Part shown: one piece after another, positions 34,463 to 41,794 of the stretch
Layout: every line of letters starts with the position of its first letter
How positions within the stretch are numbered: the first letter of the stretch is position 1
DNA from: CAYRXM01 sp964449465
GTDB lineage: Bacteria; Chloroflexota; Anaerolineae; JAFGEY01
Direction of reading: 5' to 3'
Assembly (NCBI GenBank): GCA_964449465.1
Contig: CAYVBK010000014.1
Span: 47,572-111,571 of the forward strand
DNA: 64,000 bases
Notes under the pieces: model-generated
Database searches by the model: none
What the model was told of the DNA's origin: nothing
The model's input: only the letters and a program-made list of their open reading frames with translations
Program-made: the position numbers and the translations under genes

Positions 34463-36895
34463 TCACGGTTTGATTAACACATTGCTCCCTTGTTCCGGTA
34501 TCACTTCCATTTCGCCACGATACTCGTCTACCTTGCCGGTCACGCGCACCTGGACACCGACGGCCAACCGGTCTTTGTCTGGCACGGCGTCATAGATGTT
34601 TTGCCACAAGAGCAAGGTGATCTTGCCACTGCCGTCATCGAGGGTGTATTTCATCCCCTGTGAGAACGGCCGCACCTCGACAATTTGCCCTTCCACCGTC
34701 ACCGTCTTGCCCTTGTCGGCAGCCGACAGATCAGCCATGCGCGCCAGTGTCACTGGCGGCGGCGTAGCCGCGGCCAACACAGTCACGTCGCCGGCTTTTT
34801 GTGGCGACACTTCTAGCTCGCCCTTGTATTCTTCCACCAGCCCTTTGGCGCGCACCATGCTGCCAACAATCCACTGCCCTGGATTGCTCAGGCTGGCATA
34901 GACAGCCTGCACCATCCACAGAGCCGCCCGCCCGCTGCCGTCATCCACATAGAATTTGACGCCGCTGGCAAAGCTGATCACCTCGACAATCTGCCCCTGA
35001 ATCGTCACCGTCTGGCCGATCAGAGATTGGCTCAACTTGCCGGTAGCCACCACCTGCACTCCTGGCGTAGCCGTCGGCGGCCTAGCGGTGGCTGTGGGCA
35101 AAACAGGCGTCGGCGTCAGAGTGGGTGTGATGGCGGCTGTGGCAGCCGGTGTGGCGGTCGGCGCGACGGTGAAGGTTGGTGTAGGCGGCAAAGCGGCGGC
35201 CTGCATCCAGCAAATGTCGGCAGCGGCGGCCGGGATGATCTCTAGTTGACCTTGATAGATTTCGATCTCGCCCTGCACCTGCACCCGCACGCCGACCTCA
35301 AATGTGACCGACAGCGGAGCCAGCACATTGTTCCACACCAGCACAATCAAACTGCCACTGCCATCATCCACCGTCCAGCGAACGCCTTGGGCAAAGGTCT
35401 GCACCGCCGAGATTTGACCTTCGATGATCACCGTTTGTCCCAAATCATCCTGATCAATCGTCTCGATGCGTCGCAGTTGGGCCTGAGGCAATGCCGTGCG
35501 CTTGAGAAACACCACATCTTGGGCGTGACCGGGGATCAATTCCAACTCATCACGGTAGACCTCTACCTTGCCCACTGCCGACACCCATGCACCGGGAGTC
35601 AACTCGGCTTGATCGGGGCAGGCAGCGAACAAATCTTGCCAGAACACCAGGATCAGACGAGCGTCGCCATCCTGAAGGGTAATCTTCTGGCCACTGGAGA
35701 ACGGGCTGACCCGCACAATCTGGCCTTCCACCTGGATGGTCTGTCCCTTGACCTGCTCGCTCACACCGGCCAGAGACAGCCGGGCGACCTCGACCGGCCG
35801 GGCCTGGGTGATGCGCACATCCAGCGGCAGTTCGGGCAGCAACTCTAATTCGCCCTTGTACTCGGAAACCAGGCCGCGCACCGATAGCCATGTGCCGACC
35901 TGAAGGTCTACCCGGTCGAGAATGCCGTCAATGATATCCTGCCACAAGATCACGGTCATGTCGCCAGTGCCATCGTCCAGGGTCAACCGCTGCCCGGCCG
36001 ACATCCATTTGACTGCGGTGATGGCCCCCTCGATCCGCGTCATTTGCCCGACATCGGTTGGGCGGATTTCGCGGATGGTCTTGAGCGGCGCAATGTCTAT
36101 TTCCTGGGGCAATTTTTGCAGGCCATCGGCGGCATCCAGAGCCAGTTGCGACGTCTCGCCATAGAGCGACACCGCCCCGCGCACACTGACCGAATCGCCC
36201 GGCTGCACCTCGGCCGGCTGACCGGTCAGGCGTACCAGGTCGGCTGTATAGGTCACATCTATTTCGCCGCCGGCATCGCGGACAGTCAAAATGGTCAACC
36301 CTTCATAGGGGCGTTTGACCTGCCGCACCTGGCCGCGCACCAGCACCTTTTGATACAACTGCTCCAACGTCACCCCGGCAATTGCCATTTCAACCGGCTG
36401 GGGCCGTACCACAATGAAATGGTCTGGCACGTTCAGAGTCAGAGATTGAAAATCCTCTTTGACCTTGAGTGTCCCTTCAACCGTCACCTCATCGCCCATC
36501 GCCGGCACCTTGCCGGCGGTCAGCAAAGCCTGGCTCTCGTTGCGATAGGCAGCCACCATCATTTCGCCGCTGCCATCAAAGATCCAAAAGCGCAAATAGC
36601 CGGTTTGGGCGTCAAAAGACGGAGGGCGGATCACCGTGCCTTGCAATTTGACATAGGCCCAGTTCATGGTGCTGGAAATATCCTGGATGCGCACGACGGG
36701 AATGTCGCGGGCGCGGGCGGCAAACCACAGAGCCACCAGCCCCAACACGGCCAAGATCACCGCGCCGTATTGAATCAGGCGCAAACTGATGCGCCGCCCA
36801 AGATGCGCCCCACAGTTCGGGCACGTCTCTTGAGCGCCGACAAAACGGCCACAACTTGGGCAATGAACGTCAGATGGCGAGGATGCTTGCGACAT
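34463..36895 (-). CDS. Membrane-anchored protein with zinc ribbon and seven OB folds
   Basis: An 810-residue protein. Residues 12-28 are a zinc ribbon (CPSCGRFVGAQETCPNC), residues about 38-60 a transmembrane helix, and the rest is outside: seven repeats of about 90 residues with the OB-fold nucleic-acid-binding pattern (GQTVxIxGQIxxVxxFxxGxxxxxDDGSGxxxLxxWxxxxxxx). Repeats five and six are separated by a Thr/Pro-rich linker of about 45 residues. The anchor orientation places the zinc ribbon inside and the OB folds outside. Such OB domains could bind extracellular DNA or act as structural repeats; function unknown. GGAGAG precedes the ATG. Confidence 0.8.
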   Translation of the reverse strand: MSQASSPSDVHCPSCGRFVGAQETCPNCGAHLGRRISLRLIQYGAVILAVLGLVALWFAARARDIPVVRIQDISSTMNWAYVKLQGTVIRPPSFDAQTGYLRFWIFDGSGEMMVAAYRNESQALLTAGKVPAMGDEVTVEGTLKVKEDFQSLTLNVPDHFIVVRPQPVEMAIAGVTLEQLYQKVLVRGQVRQVKRPYEGLTILTVRDAGGEIDVTYTADLVRLTGQPAEVQPGDSVSVRGAVSLYGETSQLALDAADGLQKLPQEIDIAPLKTIREIRPTDVGQMTRIEGAITAVKWMSAGQRLTLDDGTGDMTVILWQDIIDGILDRVDLQVGTWLSVRGLVSEYKGELELLPELPLDVRITQARPVEVARLSLAGVSEQVKGQTIQVEGQIVRVSPFSSGQKITLQDGDARLILVFWQDLFAACPDQAELTPGAWVSAVGKVEVYRDELELIPGHAQDVVFLKRTALPQAQLRRIETIDQDDLGQTVIIEGQISAVQTFAQGVRWTVDDGSGSLIVLVWNNVLAPLSVTFEVGVRVQVQGEIEIYQGQLEIIPAAAADICWMQAAALPPTPTFTVAPTATPAATAAITPTLTPTPVLPTATARPPTATPGVQVVATGKLSQSLIGQTVTIQGQIVEVISFASGVKFYVDDGSGRAALWMVQAVYASLSNPGQWIVGSMVRAKGLVEEYKGELEVSPQKAGDVTVLAAATPPPVTLARMADLSAADKGKTVTVEGQIVEVRPFSQGMKYTLDDGSGKITLLLWQNIYDAVPDKDRLAVGVQVRVTGKVDEYRGEMEVIPEQGSNVLIKP

Positions 36896-37063
36896 AAGCT
36901 CTCCTGTGATGGGACTGATCAGGTCGGATTTGCTTTTTCACCGTAGAAACGCAGCGTATGCAGAGCGGCGTACCGGGTTTGATCCAGGCCCCCAAAGATA
37001 GCGATACGATCAAAAAAGCGTCAAAAATCTCGGCGCCTCTGCGGTTCAGCAAACATTGTCGAG

Positions 37064-37206
37064 CTAGCAGTTTGTCAGAGATCCCTGAGCAGTGGCGAGT
37101 CCCCAACCCGGCAATTTTAGCACACTGAGTGGGGTGTCCCCGAACAAGTTCGGGATCCCGACATCCTCAAGTGGGGCAACGATTGGTCTCTCCGACAGAC
37201 TGCTAG
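37064..37206. mobile_element. MITE-like element with 18-base terminal inverted repeats
   Basis: Left end CTAGCAGTTTGTCAGAGA (37064-37081) and right end TCTCCGACAGACTGCTAG (37189-37206) are inverted copies at 16 of 18 positions. The 143-base element has no open frame and holds inner palindromes such as CCGAACAAGTTCGG. No clear target duplication is visible. Its right end carries the stop codon of the lyxose isomerase gene. It makes up about half of the gene-free stretch 36896-37202; I see nothing else there beyond the upstream region of the OB-fold gene. Confidence 0.6.
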
Positions 37207-37892
37207 AAATGTTTGTAATACCTGGGGTAATCTTGGGCCAACAATCGCCAGGGCGGTTCGTCTTCTTGAATGTCCGAGAACCGGCCCATCGGCTGATGAA
37301 AACGATTGTCGCGAGTGTCATCGTTGACCACTGACACCTCGCCGACCAGGACGCGCTTGCCTACGCCCCAAAATGAGTGATACAGGCGGGTGGGCAGGGT
37401 GATGCTTTCGCCGGCAGCTAACTCGATCACCTCGCCGGCGCGGACGGTGCGGCGCACGCCATCCAGGCTCACCGTCACCGCCGAGTCATCCAGGTCTTCG
37501 TCGGGGGTAGCATTGTACAATTGAATGGCTAGCCGTCCGCCACTGCGATTGATAATGTCTTCGCACTTGGCCCAGTGAAAATGCATCGGCGTCACCTGCC
37601 CCTCGTCCACCACCAGCAGCTTTTCGGCGTACAACTTGCCCTGCACAACTCGCAGATTGTCGGGATGGCCGTTGCGTAGAGTGAACAGAAACAAACCCAT
37701 CCGGCGATAATCGCCCTGTCCAAAATCGGTAATGTCCCAGCCCAGCCCGTTGACGGCCACCTCGCGCGCTTCGGGGCCGCGTTCGGCCCAATCTTGGGGT
37801 GTCCAATGGGCAAACGGCGGCAGATGCCAGCCGCTCTGACAAATAAAAGCATCGGCATCGCGCATGATGGCATTGATCTTGGAGCGTTTCAT
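37203..37892 (-). CDS. D-lyxose isomerase-like cupin (DUF1498)
   Basis: A 229-residue cupin matching D-lyxose/D-mannose isomerases: SGWHLPPFAHW near the N-terminus, metal ligands in VTPMHFHWAKCEDIINRSGG and the later His in TRLYHSFWGVG. It interconverts D-lyxose and D-xylulose or D-mannose and D-fructose. Length is close to the 227 residues of characterised members. The ATG at 37892 overlaps the stop of the TIM-barrel isomerase gene (ATGA). Its TAG stop lies within the terminal repeat of a MITE-like element, so the extreme C-terminus may have been reshaped by insertion. Confidence 0.9.
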   Translation of the reverse strand: MKRSKINAIMRDADAFICQSGWHLPPFAHWTPQDWAERGPEAREVAVNGLGWDITDFGQGDYRRMGLFLFTLRNGHPDNLRVVQGKLYAEKLLVVDEGQVTPMHFHWAKCEDIINRSGGRLAIQLYNATPDEDLDDSAVTVSLDGVRRTVRAGEVIELAAGESITLPTRLYHSFWGVGKRVLVGEVSVVNDDTRDNRFHQPMGRFSDIQEDEPPWRLLAQDYPRYYKHF

Positions 37893-38641
37893 TTGCCCAT
37901 CTCCCGCAATGCTTGCAGGCAGCGATGCACACATTCAAGCGGCGGATAGGCATAGCTCTCTTGCTCAACAATGTACCACTCGACGCCACCGGTTGTCTCA
38001 CACAGGTCGAACACGGTGCGCCACGGCACATCGCCCTCACCGATCAGAGCATTGGGATTGGTATGCGAAAACTCTTTCAGATGGACGGTACGCGCCCGAC
38101 CAGGATAGCGCGAGATAAAGGGAATGGGATCGGCGCCGCCGTGCATGGCATTGCCCAGGTCCACCTGCATCACCACCGCCGGGTCGGTGTGGCCGAACAA
38201 AGTGTCCCAGGGCAACTCGCCATCCAGCGGCGTAAATTCGATGTGATGGTTGTGATAGCCGGTGTACATCCCTTCGGGGGCCAATCGCGCCGCAATCTCG
38301 TTGAACAACTGCGCCGTGTCCAGCCAGGCCTGCCGCGAACAACGATACTGCTCAGCCAGACCCGGCACGATCAAAAAGCGATTGCCCAACACGCGGTTAA
38401 ACTCGACTGTCTCGGCCAGCCGATCACCCAACAGGGTATCCAGGCCGATGTGCGTACCGGCCACTCGCAGGCCCAGATCGTCCAACATAGTTTTGAGTTC
38501 GGTGGCGGTGCGGCCATAATAGCCGGCAAACTCAACGCCCTCATAGCCCATCTCGGCGACGGCCTTGAGCGTGGCCGGCAAATCGCGTTCACAGTCGTGG
38601 CGAATCGAATACAGTTGCAAGGTAATGGGGATACGACTCAT
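37889..38641 (-). CDS. TIM-barrel sugar phosphate isomerase/epimerase
   Basis: A 250-residue AP-endonuclease-2-fold protein (IolE, hydroxypyruvate isomerase, tagatose epimerase group). It starts at the ATG at 38641 with AAGGAG upstream; the longer frame is a shadow of the divergent glycosyltransferase gene. Metal-site motifs are GYEGVEFAGYYG, GYHNHHIEF, MQVDLGNAMHGG, HLKEF and EQESY. It is coupled to the lyxose isomerase gene, so together they probably feed a rare sugar to the pentose phosphate or fructose pathway. Exact substrate unknown. Confidence 0.85.
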   Translation of the reverse strand: MSRIPITLQLYSIRHDCERDLPATLKAVAEMGYEGVEFAGYYGRTATELKTMLDDLGLRVAGTHIGLDTLLGDRLAETVEFNRVLGNRFLIVPGLAEQYRCSRQAWLDTAQLFNEIAARLAPEGMYTGYHNHHIEFTPLDGELPWDTLFGHTDPAVVMQVDLGNAMHGGADPIPFISRYPGRARTVHLKEFSHTNPNALIGEGDVPWRTVFDLCETTGGVEWYIVEQESYAYPPLECVHRCLQALREMGK

Positions 38642-38687
38642 AGAGGATGCTCCTTTCAGCGCAAAGAGTTGAGGACAGACCATCGCT

Positions 38688-38716
38688 AGTGTACCACAAA
38701 AAAAGAGCGATGGCAA
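38688..38716 (-). promoter_or_regulatory. Promoter of isomerase pair
   Basis: -35 TTGCCA (38716-38711), 17-base spacer, -10 TACACT (38693-38688). Start expected near 38681, about 40 bases before the ATG. Confidence 0.6.
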
Positions 38717-38740
38717 TCTTGAATTTGCTACGGCTCGGAT

Positions 38741-38769
38741 TTGCCGCCCCCTCTCACACGTGCTACAAT
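38741..38769 (+). promoter_or_regulatory. Promoter of GT2 gene
   Basis: -35 TTGCCG (38741-38746), 17-base spacer, -10 TACAAT (38764-38769). The leader of about 140 bases contains two dispersed repeats. Confidence 0.55.
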
Positions 38770-38792
38770 GCCTGGAAACGACAGCTTGGATT

Positions 38793-38814
38793 GCCCGATG
38801 CTCAAGCATCGGGC
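38793..38814. repeat. Hairpin repeat, GCCCGATGCT type, copy 1
   Basis: Ten-base arms GCCCGATGCT and AGCATCGGGC with two bases between. It lies in the leader of the glycosyltransferase message. A near copy is at 44260-44281. Confidence 0.85.
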
Positions 38815-38837
38815 TGAAAGAGCCTGGCAGCAACGCA

Positions 38838-38856
38838 GGTTTCGACAGGCTCAACC
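38838..38856 (+). repeat. Dispersed repeat GGTTTCGACAGGCTCAACC
   Basis: Exact 19-base copy of the element found inside iorA at 42784-42802. It is in the untranslated leader of the GT2 gene. Confidence 0.85.
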
Positions 38857-38918
38857 CGCGTTTCGCCCTTTCAGCGCGGGGCCTGCCCCACCCATCTCTC
38901 AAGAAACAAGAGGCTCTC

Positions 38919-39890
38919 GTGATCGATCTATCCATCATCATTGTCAACTGGAACGTCTGCGACCTGCTGCGCCGCTGCCTGGAATCGCTGCTGGCCGGCG
39001 CACAGCCAGATGCCGACGCGCCCGACCTCTGGCTATCTCCCGACTCGCCATCCTTTCGCTTTGAGATCATTGTGGTAGACTCGGCCTCGTCGGATGGCAG
39101 TGTGTACATGGTGCAAAGCGAGTTCCCGCGGGTCATTTTGCACGCCAGCCCGACCAACCTGGGTTATGCCGGCGGCAACAACTGGGGGCTGGAGCATGCG
39201 CGCGGCCGCTATGTGCTGATCCTCAACCCCGACACCTGGCTGCCTCCCGGCACGCTGCCCCTCATGCTGCGCTACCTGGACGAGCATCCGCAGGTAGGTG
39301 TGGTAGGGCCGCAACTCTGTTACCCTGATGGATCGATCCAGTCATCGCGCCGCCGCTTTCCCACCCTGACCGTGGCTCTGGTTGAAAGTACCTTTTTGCA
39401 AAAATGGTTTCCCCGTCACCCGGCCCTGCGCCGCTATTACACCCTCGACCTGCCCGACCAGGCCACCGGCGAGGTAGACTGGCTCAGCGGAGCCTGCCTG
39501 ATGGCGCGCCGCGAGGTCATTGCTCAGGTGGGTCTGTTCGACGAGGCCTTTTTCATGTACTCGGAAGAGCTGGACTGGCAAAAACGCATCCGCGCCGCCG
39601 GCTGGCACATCGTTTACCTGCCGACGGCGAGAGTCATTCATTATGAAGGCAAAAGCAGCGAGCAAGTAATCGCCCTGCGCCACATCCGCTTTCAAAAGAG
39701 CAAAATCCGCTACATGACCAAACATCACGGACGATGGATCGGCCGGTTGGTGCGCGCCTGGCTGCTGTTCAACTATGTGTACGAGTGGACGGTCGAGGCC
39801 CTCAAGTGGCTGGCCGGACACAAACGCCCGCTGCGCCGCGAGCGCATGCAGGTCTATGCTCAGGTCCTCCGCACCGGCCTGCGTCTGTAA
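38919..39890 (+). CDS. GT2 glycosyltransferase (WbbL-like)
   Basis: A 323-residue GT-A enzyme. It begins IDLSIIIVNWNVCDLLRRCLESL, has IIVVDSASSDGSVYMV, the acidic LILNPDTW and LSGACLMARREVIAQVGLFDEAFFMYSEELDW, typical of rhamnosyl- and related transferases of surface polysaccharide synthesis. The GTG at 38919 is chosen (AAGAGG upstream); the longer frame from 38760 translates dispersed repeats and would be spurious. No membrane segment. It is a single gene between divergent isomerases and a histidine kinase with its own promoter. Confidence 0.9.
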   Translation: MIDLSIIIVNWNVCDLLRRCLESLLAGAQPDADAPDLWLSPDSPSFRFEIIVVDSASSDGSVYMVQSEFPRVILHASPTNLGYAGGNNWGLEHARGRYVLILNPDTWLPPGTLPLMLRYLDEHPQVGVVGPQLCYPDGSIQSSRRRFPTLTVALVESTFLQKWFPRHPALRRYYTLDLPDQATGEVDWLSGACLMARREVIAQVGLFDEAFFMYSEELDWQKRIRAAGWHIVYLPTARVIHYEGKSSEQVIALRHIRFQKSKIRYMTKHHGRWIGRLVRAWLLFNYVYEWTVEALKWLAGHKRPLRRERMQVYAQVLRTGLRL

Positions 39891-39898
39891 GGAACTTG

Positions 39899-39930
39899 TA
39901 GGGGCGAGGTTCACCCTCGCCTCCTGCCCC
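39899..39930. repeat. Dispersed hairpin repeat, GTAGGGG type
   Basis: GTAGGGGCGAGG with the complementary CCTCGCC after a short loop. It follows the glycosyltransferase stop and may act as a weak terminator. Related to 16021-16044. Confidence 0.6.
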
Positions 39931-39937
39931 ACACCGG

Positions 39938-39966
39938 TTGCCCATCCATATATTCTATGATATACT
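39938..39966 (+). promoter_or_regulatory. Promoter of GAF kinase gene
   Basis: -35 TTGCCC (39938-39943), 17-base spacer, -10 TATACT (39961-39966). Start expected near 39973. Confidence 0.6.
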
Positions 39967-40037
39967 GATTTTGGTATCAAACTTGCAGGATAGGCCCTAC
40001 CAGGGCCCGGCCCAATGCTCCATCAAAGGAGTCTGCT

Positions 40038-41771
40038 GTGAATCAATCAACCAGCCTGGAACGCCGCGTCGCCAACCTGGAAAAAATGATCCTGGTCACA
40101 CAATCGCTGCGCGCGGCCTTTAATTTGCAATCGCTGCTGGTCCAGATTATGGACTCGATTGTCGAATTGGTGGACTGTGAGAAAAGCTCGATCCTCCTGG
40201 TACATCCCCAAACCAACGACCTGTATTTTGCCTCGGCCAGCGGCACCCAATTTGATCGCCTGAAAAACCTGGTGGTGCCACGACGCGGCAGCATTGCCGG
40301 GTCCATTGTCGAAACCCGCCAGCCGATTGTCGTGGGTGAAGCGCAAGGAGATTCGCGATTTTTTGCCCAGGTAGATCGCGCCACCGGTCAGCATACCGAA
40401 ACATTGATGGGCGTGCCGATGGAGATCGGTGGACGGGTGATCGGCGTGCTGGAGGCGGTCAACAAGAACAACGACGGCCAGTTTGACCATGAAGATGTGG
40501 AAACGCTGCTCATGTTTGCGCCGCAGGCCGCCGCCGCCATCGAGAACACCCGCCTGATCGAAGAACAGCGGCAGCGGTTGGCCGATGCCGCCTTGATCGA
40601 AGAGGCCATCCTCACCCTGAGCCGGTTCATCGAAAAGGACCAATTGCTGGATCAACTGGCCGATCTGCTGCAAAACACCCTCGATTACGCCTGTTTTTCA
40701 ATTTGGGAAGCCGACCCCGAAGCCCAATTCCTCACCCTGTCCCTGGCCAGAGGATTGGATGAGGTCAGCCTGCCCGACACCCTGCCGGTAGATGCCCACA
40801 GTGCCATCGGGCTGGCCGCCCTGCATCTCGACACCATTCACATCGTAGATATTCAGCAAGAATCCTCCCTACCAGCCTTTATGCCGACTACACACAGCGT
40901 TCTGGCCGTGCCGATGCTGTGCGGCGAAGACATGGTAGGGGTGATCGGCATCGAAAGTGAGCGGATGGGTATCTTTGGCGAACGCGAGCAGCGTATCCTG
41001 TTCCAGATTGCCCTGCAAGCCGCCATCGGCATGCGCCAGGCCAGTCTGTATGAGACCAGCCGACGCGCCAACCGCCTCAAGCAAGAATTCATCACCACCA
41101 TGAGCCACGAACTGCGCACCCCTATGACCGTAATCATCAGTTCGTGCGACATGGTCGCTCGTGAAACCCTGGGCGCCTTGAATGATGCCCAAAAGTCGGC
41201 CCTCAAAACGGCCCTCGAACGCGCCAACCTGCTCTTGCGCCTGCTCAACGATGTGCTGGACTTTTCCAAGATCGCCTCCGGCGATCTCAAACTGTACCCC
41301 ACTACGGTCAGCCTGCCCCTGGCCGTTCAGTCCACCATGCGGCAGTACCAGGTCTATGCCGACCGCAAAAAACAGACCGTTTCGGTGGACATTCCTGCCG
41401 ACTGCCAGTATGTGCTGGCCGAAGACAAGCGGCTGCGCCAGATTTTGGGGCATTTGCTCGACAATGCCATCAAATTCAGCCCCGAAGGCCGCCCTATTCT
41501 CATCCGCGCCAGCCTGCACGACGCCGATTTTGTGCGCATTGACGTGATCGATCAAGGCATCGGCATCCGCCCGCAAGATCAAGAGCTGATCTTTGAAGAT
41601 TTCCGTCAGCTCGACAACTCGTTCACCCGCGAATACGGCGGCGCCGGCATGGGGCTGGCGATTTCCAAACACCTGGCCCGCTTACAAGGGGGCATGCTCT
41701 GGGTGCAGAGCGAACTGGGCCAGGGCAGCACCTTTTCGTTCATTTTGCCGCGGCCCAACCTGGCCGCCTGA
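40038..41771 (+). CDS. GAF-GAF sensor histidine kinase
   Basis: A 577-residue soluble kinase starting at GTG with AAAGGAG six bases upstream. Two GAF domains (residues about 20-165 and 185-340) precede a HisKA domain with the phospho-acceptor in TTMSHELRTPMTV and an HATPase domain with N, G1 and G2 boxes (LGHLLDNAIKFS, DVIDQGIGIRP, GGAGMGLAISKHLA). No membrane segment or receiver. GAF domains bind small ligands or heme; no ligand can be assigned. No response regulator is adjacent; the regulator at 1822-2868 lacks a nearby kinase and could be a distant partner, but this is speculative. Confidence 0.93.
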   Translation: MNQSTSLERRVANLEKMILVTQSLRAAFNLQSLLVQIMDSIVELVDCEKSSILLVHPQTNDLYFASASGTQFDRLKNLVVPRRGSIAGSIVETRQPIVVGEAQGDSRFFAQVDRATGQHTETLMGVPMEIGGRVIGVLEAVNKNNDGQFDHEDVETLLMFAPQAAAAIENTRLIEEQRQRLADAALIEEAILTLSRFIEKDQLLDQLADLLQNTLDYACFSIWEADPEAQFLTLSLARGLDEVSLPDTLPVDAHSAIGLAALHLDTIHIVDIQQESSLPAFMPTTHSVLAVPMLCGEDMVGVIGIESERMGIFGEREQRILFQIALQAAIGMRQASLYETSRRANRLKQEFITTMSHELRTPMTVIISSCDMVARETLGALNDAQKSALKTALERANLLLRLLNDVLDFSKIASGDLKLYPTTVSLPLAVQSTMRQYQVYADRKKQTVSVDIPADCQYVLAEDKRLRQILGHLLDNAIKFSPEGRPILIRASLHDADFVRIDVIDQGIGIRPQDQELIFEDFRQLDNSFTREYGGAGMGLAISKHLARLQGGMLWVQSELGQGSTFSFILPRPNLAA

Positions 41772-41794
41772 CATCACCATAAGGAGGTTATTCA

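Noticed and set aside
38760..38918. N-terminal extension of the GT2 reading frame with a GFDRLNPRF-type peptide
   Set aside because: It is a translation of noncoding dispersed repeats. The GTG at 38919 has a ribosome site and gives the normal family start.
38642..39157. Long minus-strand extension of the TIM-barrel isomerase frame
   Set aside because: It overlaps the oppositely oriented glycosyltransferase. The ATG at 38641 has AAGGAG and matches family length.
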